Of a DNA stretch of 64,000 bases, positions 20,622 through 29,733 are shown piece by piece (position 1 is the first letter of the stretch; every line of letters begins with the position of its first letter). Below the pieces are notes generated by a model. That model was not told the origin of the DNA, did no database searches, and was given only the letters and a program-made list of their open reading frames with translations. The DNA is from Jeotgalibacillus aurantiacus (GTDB lineage Bacteria; Bacillota; Bacilli; Bacillales; Jeotgalibacillaceae): positions 59,104 through 123,103 of the forward strand of contig NZ_JACNMS010000007.1 in NCBI RefSeq assembly GCF_020595125.1, given 5' to 3'. Position numbers and translations under genes: made by a program.

Positions 20622-21392
20622 TTATACCCTGTCCTGCGTTTTTCTCACAATATTTGCTGCCGTTTTCCGGGAAATGAGACGGCTGGCCTTGGACTGTATC
20701 TTGTTCATACCACCTGGGATAATCTGTCTTTTGCCATTCATAAATTCTATAAATGTAATCTTAGCTACCGCTTCCGCTTTCATCGTTCCGTTCTTAAACA
20801 GCTTCGAGTTATCCAGTTCAGCTGCATCCTTAAAGCCCGTACTCGTTGGACCAGGATAAAGGCCTGATACCTGCACACCATGCTCTGACCATTCGTTATC
20901 AAGCGCTTCTGTCAGCGATTTCACATAAGCCTTTGACGCATAATAAACCGCCATCAGCGGACCAGGGAAAAAGGCAGCGGTTGATGCGACATTGAGAATT
21001 TTCCCTTGCTTCGCCTCGACCATTTCACGGCCAAACAGCTTGGAGAGCTCAGTCAGCGAGGTAATGTTCAACTGAATCATCTCCTGCTCCTTTACGAGAT
21101 CTGTTTTATGAAATTCGCCGAAGAGACCGACTCCGGCATTATTGATCAATATATCAACCGATAACCCTTTTGCTTTCACTTCAGCATAAAGTTTTTCAGC
21201 AGCTCCGGCTTTTGATAAGTCGCTTTTGAAAATATGGGTTTCAATCGTAAATTTACGCGTCCATTCTTCAGCCAGTTCCCTAAGCTTCTCCTCACTTCTC
21301 GCCGCTAAAAGTAATGTATGACCCTTCTCCGCATACAGCTTGGCAAGCTCCATCCCGATTCCACCAGACGCACCAGTTATCAACACATTCAT
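20622..21392 (-). CDS. Short-chain dehydrogenase/reductase
   Basis: 256 residues; Rossmann fold with cofactor motif TGASGGIG near the N-terminus, NNAG, and catalytic YxxxK in YYASKAYVKS. The RS at the end of beta2 (LLAARSEEKL) suggests NADP(H). Substrate unknown. ATG 21392 has AAGGAG at 8-nt spacing; the GTG three codons earlier abuts it. First gene of a likely SDR-arsR-yusI operon. Confidence 0.88.
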   Translation of the reverse strand: MNVLITGASGGIGMELAKLYAEKGHTLLLAARSEEKLRELAEEWTRKFTIETHIFKSDLSKAGAAEKLYAEVKAKGLSVDILINNAGVGLFGEFHKTDLVKEQEMIQLNITSLTELSKLFGREMVEAKQGKILNVASTAAFFPGPLMAVYYASKAYVKSLTEALDNEWSEHGVQVSGLYPGPTSTGFKDAAELDNSKLFKNGTMKAEAVAKITFIEFMNGKRQIIPGGMNKIQSKASRLISRKTAANIVRKTQDRV

Positions 21393-21410
21393 CTCAACCA
21401 CTCCTTCTGT

Positions 21411-21438
21411 TTATATGTTTAAAAGTTTAAACATATAA
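21411..21438 (-). promoter_or_regulatory. Long perfect palindrome, probable ArsR-family operator
   Basis: Half-site TTATATGTTTAAA, 2 bp, then its exact complement TTTAAACATATAA (13-2-13). It overlaps the -10 and start region of the SDR promoter, just before the ribosome binding site, a typical repressor position. Confidence 0.7.
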
Positions 21439-21463
21439 TAATAGTAAAGCCCCTATATGTCAA
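21435..21463 (-). promoter_or_regulatory. Strong sigma-A promoter of the SDR-arsR operon
   Basis: Minus strand TTGACA (21458-21463), 17 bp, TATTAT (21435-21440). Confidence 0.75.
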
Positions 21464-21545
21464 TGACTTACTCTTCCTTTTATCATCAATTCTTAAACAT
21501 TAAAAAGAGCACCCTATAAAAGAGTGCTCCAAGTTTGCTTAATGA

Positions 21546-23330
21546 TCAAACCACAAATTTCTCAGCCGTAATCAGTGTTGCAGCTGCTTCGCGTTTCTTT
21601 GGAATCAGGTTCACTGGCGTGTAGCGAGTGAATTTGCGAAGGGCAGACAGCATCATGCGAAGTGTGTCGCCGCTCTCAGCTGCGATCAGTGTTTCTTTCG
21701 CGTGTCCTTCGATTTCGTTGAATGCTTCCTGACAGAAGATTTGTGTGTAAAGAACTTTTTGCTGGTTCTTTTCAAGGCCTGACTTTTCAACTGCTTTTTG
21801 TGTACGGAGAAGAGCAGATTCCATCGCGTAAGCAAGTGATACGATATCTGCAATGTTTACCAGGATTTCCTGTTCTGCTTCAAGTGCTTTTCCGTATTTC
21901 TGAGCAGCAAGACCGGCAGCTAAAAGACCGATTTTCTTTGCATTTTTCACAAGGTATGCTTCCTGCGCCAGCGGCTCGTCACTGATTTCTTCAGGCATCA
22001 TCGTCATCAGTTCACCCTGAAGCGCCTGTGCTTTTTGAAGAAGTGGAAGCTCGCCTTTCATTGCTTTACGCAGGTAAGTTCCTGGAACGAGAAGACGGTT
22101 GATTTCGTTTGTTCCTTCGAAAATACGGTTGATACGGGAGTCACGGTAAATTCGCTCAACCTCATATTCCTGCATGAAGCCGTAACCGCCGTGAAGCTGA
22201 ACAGCCTCATCCGCGATATAGTCAAGTGTTTCAGTTCCAAACACTTTGTTCAGTGAGCACTCAATCGCATATTCAGCGATTGATTTTGCTACTTCTTTTC
22301 CATCCTTAATTTCCTCATCAGAAAGCTGGCTCATACGGTCTTCGAACAGACCAACTGTACGGTACACAGAGCTTTCTGTTGCATAAAGCTTTGCACCCAT
22401 TGTCGCAAGCTTTTCTTTTGTCAGGTTAAAAGAAGAGATCGGCGTATTGAACTGCTTACGCTCGTTTGTATATTTAACTGCAAGCTCAAGCGCACGCTTA
22501 GAAGCACCAACCGTACCTACTCCAAGCTTGTAACGTCCAATGTTCAGGATGTTAAACGCGATCACATGTCCTTTACCGTGCTCACCAAGAAGATTCTCAA
22601 CCGGTACTTCAGCATCTTCAAGGATCAGTGTACGTGTAGAGGAACTCTTAATACCCATTTTCTTTTCTTCAGCGCCTACTGACACGCCTGGGAATTCACG
22701 TTCAACGATAAATGTAGAGAAGTGTTCTCCGTCGATTTTTGCATAAACAACAAATACGTCAGCAAAACCGGCATTGGTGATCCACTGCTTTTCACCGTTT
22801 AACACGTAGTGAGTACCTGCTTCGTTCAGCTTAGCCGTCGTTTTAGCACCAAGTGCATCCGATCCCGAACCCGGCTCTGTTAATGCGTAAGCAGCGATTT
22901 TTTCACCTGTTGCAAGGGCTGGCAGATACTTTTGCTTCTGTTCTTCGTTTCCGAAAAGAACGATTGGCAGAGATCCGATTCCAACGTGTGCACCGTGTGT
23001 AATGGAGAAGCCGCCTGCACGTGACATTTTTTCAGCAATTAAAGCTGAGCTGATCTTATCAAGTCCAAGGCCGCCGTACTCTTCAGGAACATCCGCTCCA
23101 AGAAGACCAAGCTCACCAGCTGATTTTAACAGCTTGACTGAACGGTCAAACTCATGATTTTCGATGTGCTCCACTTCAGGAACGACTTCGTTTAATACGT
23201 AATCCTCAGTTGTTTTGGCAATCATTTTCTGTTCATCTGTGTAATCCTCCGGTGTGAATACGCTTGCTGCTTCCACATCCTCAATTAGAAAACTTCCGCC
23301 TTTTACAAGCTGTTTTGTTTCGTTTGACAT
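21546..23330 (-). CDS. fadE: Acyl-CoA dehydrogenase FadE
   Basis: 594 residues. FAD enzyme of the first beta-oxidation step. N-terminal two thirds is the acyl-CoA dehydrogenase fold with YALTEPGSGSDALG and the substrate/FAD region QLHGGYGFMQEYEVERIYRD; a further 190-residue C-terminal region is typical of this FadE subgroup. ATG 23330 follows GGGAGG; the open frame extends 30 codons upstream without a ribosome binding site. Last gene of fadN-fadA-fadE, after a 160-bp structured spacer. Confidence 0.95.
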   Translation of the reverse strand: MSNETKQLVKGGSFLIEDVEAASVFTPEDYTDEQKMIAKTTEDYVLNEVVPEVEHIENHEFDRSVKLLKSAGELGLLGADVPEEYGGLGLDKISSALIAEKMSRAGGFSITHGAHVGIGSLPIVLFGNEEQKQKYLPALATGEKIAAYALTEPGSGSDALGAKTTAKLNEAGTHYVLNGEKQWITNAGFADVFVVYAKIDGEHFSTFIVEREFPGVSVGAEEKKMGIKSSSTRTLILEDAEVPVENLLGEHGKGHVIAFNILNIGRYKLGVGTVGASKRALELAVKYTNERKQFNTPISSFNLTKEKLATMGAKLYATESSVYRTVGLFEDRMSQLSDEEIKDGKEVAKSIAEYAIECSLNKVFGTETLDYIADEAVQLHGGYGFMQEYEVERIYRDSRINRIFEGTNEINRLLVPGTYLRKAMKGELPLLQKAQALQGELMTMMPEEISDEPLAQEAYLVKNAKKIGLLAAGLAAQKYGKALEAEQEILVNIADIVSLAYAMESALLRTQKAVEKSGLEKNQQKVLYTQIFCQEAFNEIEGHAKETLIAAESGDTLRMMLSALRKFTRYTPVNLIPKKREAAATLITAEKFVV

Positions 23331-23373
23331 GAAAAATTCCTCCCTGTTTGTTCGTTTAGTTTGAGACTCATTT

Positions 23374-23455
23374 CCCTTGGAACCGGATCCTGCAAACTGA
23401 GCAGAAATGGGACAACGCAAGACCCGGTTGCAAGGGACCGTTCGTGATGGAACGG
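23374..23455 (-). other. Structured intercistronic spacer between fadA and fadE
   Basis: Two hairpins are visible: a long one with arms CCCTTG-AACCGG (23374-23386) and CCGGTT-CAAGGG (23424-23436), one G-G mismatch, enclosing a smaller CTGC/GCAG loop; and CCGTTC (23438-23443) with GAACGG (23450-23455). No T run follows, so not a simple terminator; RNA processing or differential stability is possible. Confidence 0.5.
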
Positions 23456-23490
23456 CGCACCTTTAAAAGCACGAATGAGCCATTAATGAA

Positions 23491-24669
23491 TTAGTTAATC
23501 ATTTCAAATACGCCGGCAGCACCCATTCCGCCACCGATACACATCGTGACAACTCCAAACTGCTGCTGTCTGCGCTGCAGTTCATGAAGCAGTGACAGTG
23601 TCAGCTTTGCACCTGTACAGCCAAGTGGATGACCAAGGGCAATAGCGCCACCATTTACATTGATAATATCTTCATTCAGTCCAAGCTGTCTGATGACCTG
23701 AATTGACTGGGAAGCAAAGGCTTCATTCAGTTCGAAGAGATCAATATCAGAAAGTGAAAGGCCTGCGAGTTTCAATGCTTTCGGAATCGCTTCAACCGGA
23801 CCAACACCCATGATCTCTGGTGGTACGCCTCCTACTGCAAATGAACGGAACTTCGCAATCGGCTTTAAACCTAACGCTTCAGCCTTTTCACGTTCCATCA
23901 CCATGACAGCAGCGGCTCCATCACTCGTCTGAGAAGCATTACCTGCAGTGACACTTCCCGTTGTGGAAAATGCCGGGCGGAGTCTGCTCAGTGATTCAAC
24001 GGTTGAATCAGCACGAACACCTTCATCCTGTGTGAACTGGATTGTTCTTTCCTGAAGCTGATTGTCTCTTCCGACAGAACGGAACGTCACATCTACCGGT
24101 ACGATTTCATCATCAAACTTTCCTTCAGCAAGCGCCTTTGCTGCCTTCTGGTGACTGCGAACGGCAAATGCATCCTGATCCTCACGTGAGATGCCATACT
24201 TTTGAGCAACCTGCTCTGCTGTATGACCCATACTCATATAATACTCAGGCATTTCTTCCGCAATTTTGACATTCGGTCGCACAGTGTGACCCATCATCGG
24301 CACAAGACTCATGGATTCTGCTCCACCGGCAATGACCGTGTCAGCCTGCCCAAGCATAATGCGCTCAGCACCATATGCAATAGACTGAAGTCCTGATGAA
24401 CAGTAGCGGTTAATCGTAATTGCCGGAACCGTATAAGATAATCCTGCAAGCGCGCCGATATTACGCGCCATATTCATTCCCTGTTCTGCTTCCGGCATCG
24501 CACAACCGAAAATCAGATCATCGATTTCCCCATCATAATTTCCTGCACGCTTTAATGTTTCGCGGACTGCAAGTGCTCCCAAATCATCCGGACGCACATG
24601 AGCCAGCGTTCCTTTTTTTGCTTTTCCGACCGGAGTTCTTGCTCCAGCCACAATCACTGCTTCACGCAT
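23491..24669 (-). CDS. fadA: Acetyl-CoA acyltransferase (thiolase) FadA
   Basis: 392 residues. Final thiolytic step of beta-oxidation. Nucleophile C90 in [22 protein letters not shown] histidine block and C-terminal [13 protein letters not shown] all present. 81 bp after fadN; the start follows AAGGGGGAG. Confidence 0.95.
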   Translation of the reverse strand: MREAVIVAGARTPVGKAKKGTLAHVRPDDLGALAVRETLKRAGNYDGEIDDLIFGCAMPEAEQGMNMARNIGALAGLSYTVPAITINRYCSSGLQSIAYGAERIMLGQADTVIAGGAESMSLVPMMGHTVRPNVKIAEEMPEYYMSMGHTAEQVAQKYGISREDQDAFAVRSHQKAAKALAEGKFDDEIVPVDVTFRSVGRDNQLQERTIQFTQDEGVRADSTVESLSRLRPAFSTTGSVTAGNASQTSDGAAAVMVMEREKAEALGLKPIAKFRSFAVGGVPPEIMGVGPVEAIPKALKLAGLSLSDIDLFELNEAFASQSIQVIRQLGLNEDIINVNGGAIALGHPLGCTGAKLTLSLLHELQRRQQQFGVVTMCIGGGMGAAGVFEMIN

Positions 24670-24750
24670 GGTGCTCCCCCTTTATGTCTCATCGATTCTT
24701 TCAATCTATGAATGCAGCGGCTGAAAAACTAAGCCTGCTGCCATCTTTAA

Positions 24751-27132
24751 TTAGTTACGAAGCGGTCTGCCTTTTACGAGCATGTGCTGCATTCTCATTT
24801 GAGATTTCTGTTCCTGAATCAGGCTCAGGAAGGCTTCTCTCTCAAGGCGAAGCAGATATTCTTCATCAACTTCTGTACCAAACGGAACTTTTCCACCTGC
24901 AATCACATATGCAAGCTTTTTGGCGATTTTCAGATCATGCTCTGAGATAAAGCCTGACTGGTGCATCGACTGTGCCCCAAGCAATAATGTTGCGTAACCT
25001 GTTTCACCGACAACCGGTACTTTCTTTTTAACAGGAGCTGTATAGTGCTCCGCTAAATGAATGACCGCCTGCTTCGCGTCATAAATGAGGTGATCTCCAT
25101 TGACACTGATGCCGTCTGACGCTGTCAGGAAGTGATTGTCACGCGCTTCAGCAGCTGATGTTGACACCTTCGCCATCGCAATCGTTTCAAACACTTTGTT
25201 CGCAACTTTCTGAAGGTCGAAATCAACACCCTTTGGAAGTGAGTTGTAGTAATTCAGGTAAAGCTCTTTATTTCCACCACCGCCAGGGATTAAGCCAACA
25301 CCGACTTCAACAAGTCCCATATACGTTTCAGCTGATGCCTGAATGTGATCAGCCGGCAGACAAACCTCTGTTCCACCGCCGAGCGTCATTCCGAATGGTG
25401 CAGCCACAACAGGGAACGAGCTGTATTTCAGCTTCATCATCGCTTCCTGGAAATGCTTCACGACCATATCGATTTCAAACACGTTATCATCCTGCGCTTC
25501 CATCAGGATCATCGCAAGGTTCGCACCAACACAGAAGTTCTTGCCCTGGTTCCCGATAACAAGACCTTTATAGTTTTTAGACACTTCCTCAACCGCGAAA
25601 TTAATCATCTGGATAATGTCCATACCAATCGCATTATTCGGCGAGTGGAATTCAAGAAGCGCAACGCCATCTCCAAGATCAATCAGGCTTGCACCCGTGT
25701 TCTTTTTAATGACACCCTGCTTTTTCTTCAGCTGCTTCAGGTTGATCGCTTTTTCATTTCCAACGATCAAACGGTATTCACCGTTATAATAGAAGAAAAG
25801 ATCTCCATTTTCTTCTTTGTAGAAGGAGTCATGACCGTTTGCGATCATCTCTTCCACCCACGCAGGAACGTGTAAGCCTTCAGCCTTCATTCTTTCAACT
25901 GATTTTGCTACACCAATGGCATCCCACGTTTCAAAAGGACCCTTTTCCCAGCCGAAGCCCCATTTCATCGCCTGATCAATACCGGTAATATCGTCTGCAA
26001 TCTCACCTGTCAGTTCAGCCGAGTACACAAGAACCGGTGCAAGAATTGACCATAACAGCTCAGATGCACGGTCTTTACCGTAAACAAGCGTCTTCAGCTT
26101 GCCGGAGAAGCCTTTCTCCTGCTTCGCCATCTCAACAGAGGCAGCCTTCAATTTTCCGCGTGCTTCATACTCCATTGATTCAGGATTCAGCTGCAGGATT
26201 TCCTTGCCTTCCTTCTTAAAGAATCCCTGACCTGACTTACTTCCAAGCCAGCCATTGTCACGCATTTGAAGCATAAAGTCCGGAACTTCAAACACTTCTT
26301 TTTCCTGACCGTCCACTTTGTCATAGACGTTTTTCGCTACGTGAATGAATGTATCAAGTCCTACTACATCCAGCGTACGGAATGTCGCACTCTTCGGACG
26401 CCCGATCAGCGGTCCCGTTACGGAGTCAACCTCCCCAACACTGTATCCGCCTTTCAGCATCTCTTTTACCGTGACGAGCAGACCGTATGTACCGATGCGA
26501 TTGGCAATAAAGTTCGGCGTATCCTTCGCAAATACGACTCCTTTACCCAGAACATCCTCACCGAATACCTTCATAAACTGAACGACTTCCGGGTCCGTAT
26601 CCGCTGTAGGAATGACTTCCAGCAGCTTCAGATAACGTGGCGGGTTAAAAAAGTGAGTTCCAAGGAAGTTCTTTCTGAAATTCTTCGAACGTCCCTCAGT
26701 CATCGCCTCAATGGAGATCCCTGACGTATTCGAGCTGACAATACTGTCCTGCTTTCGGTACTGCTCCACTTTCTCAAACACTTTCTTTTTCACATCAAGA
26801 TTTTCAACAACCACTTCAATAATCCAGTCCACTTCACCAAGCTGCTCAAGATGATCCTCAAGGTTACCAGCCTGAATCAGTGCTGCATTTGACTTCGTCG
26901 CAAGCGGTGCCGGTTTTTGTTTGAATAATTTTTTAATGGCTCCTTCACTGAAGCGGTTGCGCACTGCGCGATCTTCTAGTGTAAGGCCTTTTGCTTTTTC
27001 CTCATCCGTTAATTCATTCGGAACGATGTCTAACAGCATCGCTGGAATACCGATATTAGCTAAATGTGCTGCAATGCCAGATCCCATGACGCCTGATCCG
27101 ATAACGGCAGCTTTTTGAATACGTCTGCTCAA
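24751..27132 (-). CDS. fadN: 3-hydroxyacyl-CoA dehydrogenase / enoyl-CoA hydratase FadN
   Basis: 793 residues from TTG at 27132, close to the 789 of B. subtilis FadN. Order: N-terminal NAD-binding 3-hydroxyacyl-CoA dehydrogenase (AAVIGSGVMGSGIA), its helical C-terminal domain, then an enoyl-CoA hydratase/isomerase domain from about residue 480 (GMTLGGGTEVCL). The TTG start is preferred because AAGGGGGAT lies 8 nt upstream, whereas the ATG eight codons before lacks a good site. A FadR-type box lies 35 bp upstream. Confidence 0.93.
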   Translation of the reverse strand: MSRRIQKAAVIGSGVMGSGIAAHLANIGIPAMLLDIVPNELTDEEKAKGLTLEDRAVRNRFSEGAIKKLFKQKPAPLATKSNAALIQAGNLEDHLEQLGEVDWIIEVVVENLDVKKKVFEKVEQYRKQDSIVSSNTSGISIEAMTEGRSKNFRKNFLGTHFFNPPRYLKLLEVIPTADTDPEVVQFMKVFGEDVLGKGVVFAKDTPNFIANRIGTYGLLVTVKEMLKGGYSVGEVDSVTGPLIGRPKSATFRTLDVVGLDTFIHVAKNVYDKVDGQEKEVFEVPDFMLQMRDNGWLGSKSGQGFFKKEGKEILQLNPESMEYEARGKLKAASVEMAKQEKGFSGKLKTLVYGKDRASELLWSILAPVLVYSAELTGEIADDITGIDQAMKWGFGWEKGPFETWDAIGVAKSVERMKAEGLHVPAWVEEMIANGHDSFYKEENGDLFFYYNGEYRLIVGNEKAINLKQLKKKQGVIKKNTGASLIDLGDGVALLEFHSPNNAIGMDIIQMINFAVEEVSKNYKGLVIGNQGKNFCVGANLAMILMEAQDDNVFEIDMVVKHFQEAMMKLKYSSFPVVAAPFGMTLGGGTEVCLPADHIQASAETYMGLVEVGVGLIPGGGGNKELYLNYYNSLPKGVDFDLQKVANKVFETIAMAKVSTSAAEARDNHFLTASDGISVNGDHLIYDAKQAVIHLAEHYTAPVKKKVPVVGETGYATLLLGAQSMHQSGFISEHDLKIAKKLAYVIAGGKVPFGTEVDEEYLLRLEREAFLSLIQEQKSQMRMQHMLVKGRPLRN

Positions 27133-27166
27133 CTGAATATCCCCCTTATTGTGCATTTCCGTTTAT

Positions 27167-27184
27167 TGAATGAATCATCATTCA
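27167..27184 (-). promoter_or_regulatory. FadR operator of fadNAE
   Basis: TGAATGAATCATCATTCA, a perfect 7-4-7 palindrome matching the Bacillus FadR box (TGAATGA-N4-TCATTCA). Long-chain acyl-CoA would release FadR and induce the operon. Confidence 0.85.
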
Positions 27185-27260
27185 TTTTTTGGATAAAAAA
27201 ATATAAGAAAATTCTTTACAATTTCATTTTAATGGATGGCACACTATTAATCAACCATTA

Positions 27261-27275
27261 AAAAAGCGCTTTCAT
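27261..27275 (-). promoter_or_regulatory. cre-like site upstream of fadNAE
   Basis: Minus strand ATGAAAGCGCTTTTT fits WTGNAANCGNWNNCW with one mismatch at the penultimate C. About 80 bp upstream of the FadR box; suggests CcpA input. Confidence 0.45.
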
Positions 27276-27335
27276 TATTTTATGTAAAAAAATGAGTGGT
27301 GTGACTGTGATTTATTGATTTGAGTGTATTTATTA

Positions 27336-27457
27336 AAAACCGTACCGGGGGATTCCTCCGCTTTCCGCGGCCGCGCGGTGAGCCAGCTAATGCTTCGCAT
27401 TACGCTGTCTCACCTGTCGCTCCTCTGCCGCAGGGAGTCTGCGGAATCCCCCGGTAC
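27336..27457 (-). repeat. GC-rich fold-back repeat, short form B, reversed (copy 4)
   Basis: Read on the minus strand: arms GTACCGGGGGATTCC/GGAATCCCCCGGTAC, perfectly paired (27443-27457 and 27342-27356), with form-B core (AATGC/GCATT inner hairpin), followed by GGTTTTTA. Confidence 0.9.
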
Positions 27458-27579
27458 TTTTATTGTTTTAATAAAATTGAATTTAATGCAAAAACCTCAC
27501 ACCCACATATAACAGATGCCAAAATGAAAATCTTTAATAACTCTCTTAAAATTCCACCTATGCATATTTCAATAAAAAA

Positions 27580-27696
27580 GGGCCGTATTCCCCCGGAGAC
27601 TCCTGTGGCGGAAAGGGACAGGTGAAACCGATGTGCGAAGCACAGCGGGTTCACCGCCCGGCCACGGAAAGCGCAGGGGGAATACGGCCCGGTTAT
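27580..27696 (+). repeat. GC-rich fold-back repeat, short form A (copy 5)
   Basis: Arms GGGCCGTATTCCCCC (27580-27594) and GGGGGAATACGGCCC (27676-27690) perfectly paired; form-A core with TGTGC/GCACA inner hairpin. Ends at the proline dehydrogenase stop, so it may act as its transcript end (minus strand) or be neutral. With copy 4 it fills the 27133-27698 gap. Confidence 0.92.
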
Positions 27697-27698
27697 GT

Positions 27699-28616
27699 TT
27701 ATTTACTGATAATCCCTTTAGCAACAAATGCCACGTTGGCTGGGCGTTCTGCTAGGCGGCGCATGAAGTAGCCGTACCAGTCTGTCCCAAATGGCATGTA
27801 TACGCGCATTTTGTAGCCTTTTTTATGAAGCTCGCGCTGAAGTTCTTCGCGGATGCCGAAAAGCATCTGGAATTCGAATTGATCAGCTGGAATATTATGC
27901 CCTTCGACCAGCTTGATTGTATAGTCAATGATCGCATCGTCATGTGTAGCAACGGCTGTGTAGTTGCCGTTTAGCAGATGCATTTTGATAATTTTACGGA
28001 AGTTTTCATCGACCTGGCTTTTTTCTGTGTAGGCGACTTCAGGTGATTCTTTGTAAGCGCCTTTTACGAGTCTCAGGTTTGGTGAAAATTCATTCAGGGC
28101 GACCATGTCTTCTTCTGTACGGTACAGGTATGCCTGAATCACGGTGCCAATGTTGTCGTATTCAGATTTGAGCTGTTTGAAAATGTTGAGTGTCTTGCCG
28201 CATCTTTCGTAGTCTTCCATGTCAATGGTGACAAATACGTTATGTTGAACCGCAGCATCAAGGATTCTGCGCATGTTTTCAAGTGCAATCTCTTCTGAAA
28301 GGTCAAGGCCCATTGATGTCAGCTTGAGTGACAGCTGTGAATCAAGGTTGTGTTCACCGATCGCGTGCACGGCTTTCACACATTGATCAGTCATCTCTGC
28401 AGCTTCCTGTTCGTTATCTATAAATTCACCCAGATAATCAAGCGTGACGCAAAGCCCTTCTTCATTAAGTTTTTTGATGGCTTCAACCGCCTGCTCAACT
28501 GTTTCACCAGCTACAAAGCGCGCTGCTCCGAAACGCAGTCCGTACTGCTTTGCCGCCTTAGTCATCGGCTTATTTTTAGATAAAAACAAAAAGAAATCAC
28601 GCATCACTCGTTCCAT
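27699..28616 (-). CDS. Proline dehydrogenase (FadM/PutB type)
   Basis: 305 residues, monofunctional FAD proline dehydrogenase fold oxidising proline to pyrroline-5-carboxylate at the membrane. Family motifs: YLGEF near the N-terminal third, RLVKGAYKE, QFEFQMLFGIR and YMPFGTDWYGYFMRRLAERP. ATG 28616 follows AGGGGG. A cre-like site is 30 bp upstream. Same location as B. subtilis yusM next to fadNAE. Confidence 0.93.
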   Translation of the reverse strand: MERVMRDFFLFLSKNKPMTKAAKQYGLRFGAARFVAGETVEQAVEAIKKLNEEGLCVTLDYLGEFIDNEQEAAEMTDQCVKAVHAIGEHNLDSQLSLKLTSMGLDLSEEIALENMRRILDAAVQHNVFVTIDMEDYERCGKTLNIFKQLKSEYDNIGTVIQAYLYRTEEDMVALNEFSPNLRLVKGAYKESPEVAYTEKSQVDENFRKIIKMHLLNGNYTAVATHDDAIIDYTIKLVEGHNIPADQFEFQMLFGIREELQRELHKKGYKMRVYMPFGTDWYGYFMRRLAERPANVAFVAKGIISK

Positions 28617-28645
28617 GATGTAAACCCCCTGAATCAAATATTTCC

Positions 28646-28660
28646 TGCAAGCGCTTTCTA
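28646..28660 (-). promoter_or_regulatory. cre-like CcpA site before proline dehydrogenase
   Basis: Minus strand TAGAAAGCGCTTGCA fits the cre consensus with one mismatch; located 30 bp before the start codon, a road-block position for catabolite repression. Confidence 0.55.
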
Positions 28661-28795
28661 TTTTTTGAAAATAGGAAATCGTTACATGAATCAGTCTAAT
28701 TCTATCATTAATCCTTTTATTTGAATACAAGGAAAGGTGCATAAAACCTGAATTATTTGGACAAATTAAGTCTGATTTTAAAGGAGGGATAAGAG

Positions 28796-29023
28796 ATGAA
28801 TCAACAGTCACTTTCTACGAAGGATGTTCTTTATCTGAAGGATGTTCTTGAATGGAACATGCTTGCGGCGAAGAAAGCGCATTACGCTGCCGCTCAGTGT
28901 ACGAATCCTCAATTAAAAGCACAGCTTGAAACATGCTGCACGATGCACAGAAATCACTATGAGAAAACAACAGCTTTCCTGGCAGGCCAGTCACAGCAGA
29001 CACAGCCGGGACAAATTCAATAA
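28796..29023 (+). CDS. Small CotF-type spore coat-like protein
   Basis: 75 residues, soluble and helical (VLYLKDVLEWNMLAAKKAHY), with a CC pair and histidines, ending in a Gln-rich tail. Resembles the short YraG-like proteins paired with CotF-domain proteins. AGGAGG precedes the ATG; the next coat gene starts 12 bp after its stop, so they form a two-gene operon probably used during sporulation. Confidence 0.75.
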   Translation: MNQQSLSTKDVLYLKDVLEWNMLAAKKAHYAAAQCTNPQLKAQLETCCTMHRNHYEKTTAFLAGQSQQTQPGQIQ

Positions 29024-29035
29024 GGAGGAATCAGC

Positions 29036-29329
29036 ATGCAGGAGATTCAGACAAACGCCGTCATGACCGATCGTGACTGGGCAACGGATATTCTTATTCT
29101 CGAAAAACATCTGGCAGTCAGCTACAGTGTAGCCGCCAATGAAGCCAGTAATCAGCCGCTGTTTCAATTTATCCAGTCTATTTCAGAGGAAACAGCACGA
29201 CAGCAGCACACACTTTATTCTTTAATGCAGCAGCAGAACTGGTACAAACCTGAGCAGGAAACACCGAACAAAATCCAGACCGCTGCCCAGCAGGCAAGAA
29301 CCGACCAAAGCCAGCTGCCGTTGAGTTAA
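29036..29329 (+). CDS. Spore coat protein F (CotF) family protein
   Basis: 97 residues with the Coat_F domain pattern: TDRDWATDILILEKHLAVSY then NEASNQPLFQFIQSI and a C-terminal QQQNWY. Likely structural coat component. Located where B. subtilis has yusN. AAGGAGG precedes the ATG. Downstream, an imperfect inverted repeat AATTGTCGCG (29371-29380) / CGCGGCAATT (29429-29438) may end the transcript. Confidence 0.83.
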   Translation: MQEIQTNAVMTDRDWATDILILEKHLAVSYSVAANEASNQPLFQFIQSISEETARQQHTLYSLMQQQNWYKPEQETPNKIQTAAQQARTDQSQLPLS

Positions 29330-29463
29330 GTAGGTTAGAATTTCAGCCTTAAATGTGTGTGATTTTTTTCAATTGTCGCGATACAATGTTTCGCGCGGAT
29401 CAGCCTTGCTTAATATCGTTAGCTACTACGCGGCAATTTGAAATAAGCGGATTATAAACAATA

Positions 29464-29732
29464 GGGCTGGGGGACATCCGCAGACTCCTATGGCGGAAAG
29501 GGACAGGTGAAACCGATGTGCGAAGCACAGCGGGTTCACCGCCCGGCCACAGAAAAGCGGAGACGGGCGTTTAGGGACGTACAAACTGGACTGGCCACGA
29601 CGGAGATAAAGGAAACACAGCGAACGCAGTGAGCTGATGTTGACTTATCGGACGAGGGGTCGGGAAGTTTGCTAGTCCCTGCCCGTCGTAGCTAGACAAT
29701 GGAAAGCGGAGGATGTCCCCCAGCCCGGTTTT
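29464..29732 (+). repeat. GC-rich fold-back repeat, long form (copy 6)
   Basis: Arms GGGCTGGGGGACATCC (29464-29479) and GGATGTCCCCCAGCCC (29711-29726) pair perfectly over 16 bp. Form-A core is followed by an extra domain of about 150 bp nearly identical to copy 1, including GGAGATAAAGGAAACACAGC. Ends GGTTTT. Fills most of 29330-29733. Confidence 0.92.
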
Positions 29733-29733
29733 C

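Noticed and set aside
22035..22256. Plus-strand ORFs inside fadE, fadN, rnr, eno and other long genes
   Set aside because: Antisense shadows of strongly conserved genes; no independent ribosome binding site or family match.
27320..27625. Plus-strand ORFs across the fold-back repeats
   Set aside because: They read through the GC-rich element; similar shadow frames appear at other copies and lack ribosome binding sites.
28815..29003. Minus-strand ORF opposite the small coat gene
   Set aside because: The plus-strand gene has AGGAGG and is operonic with CotF.
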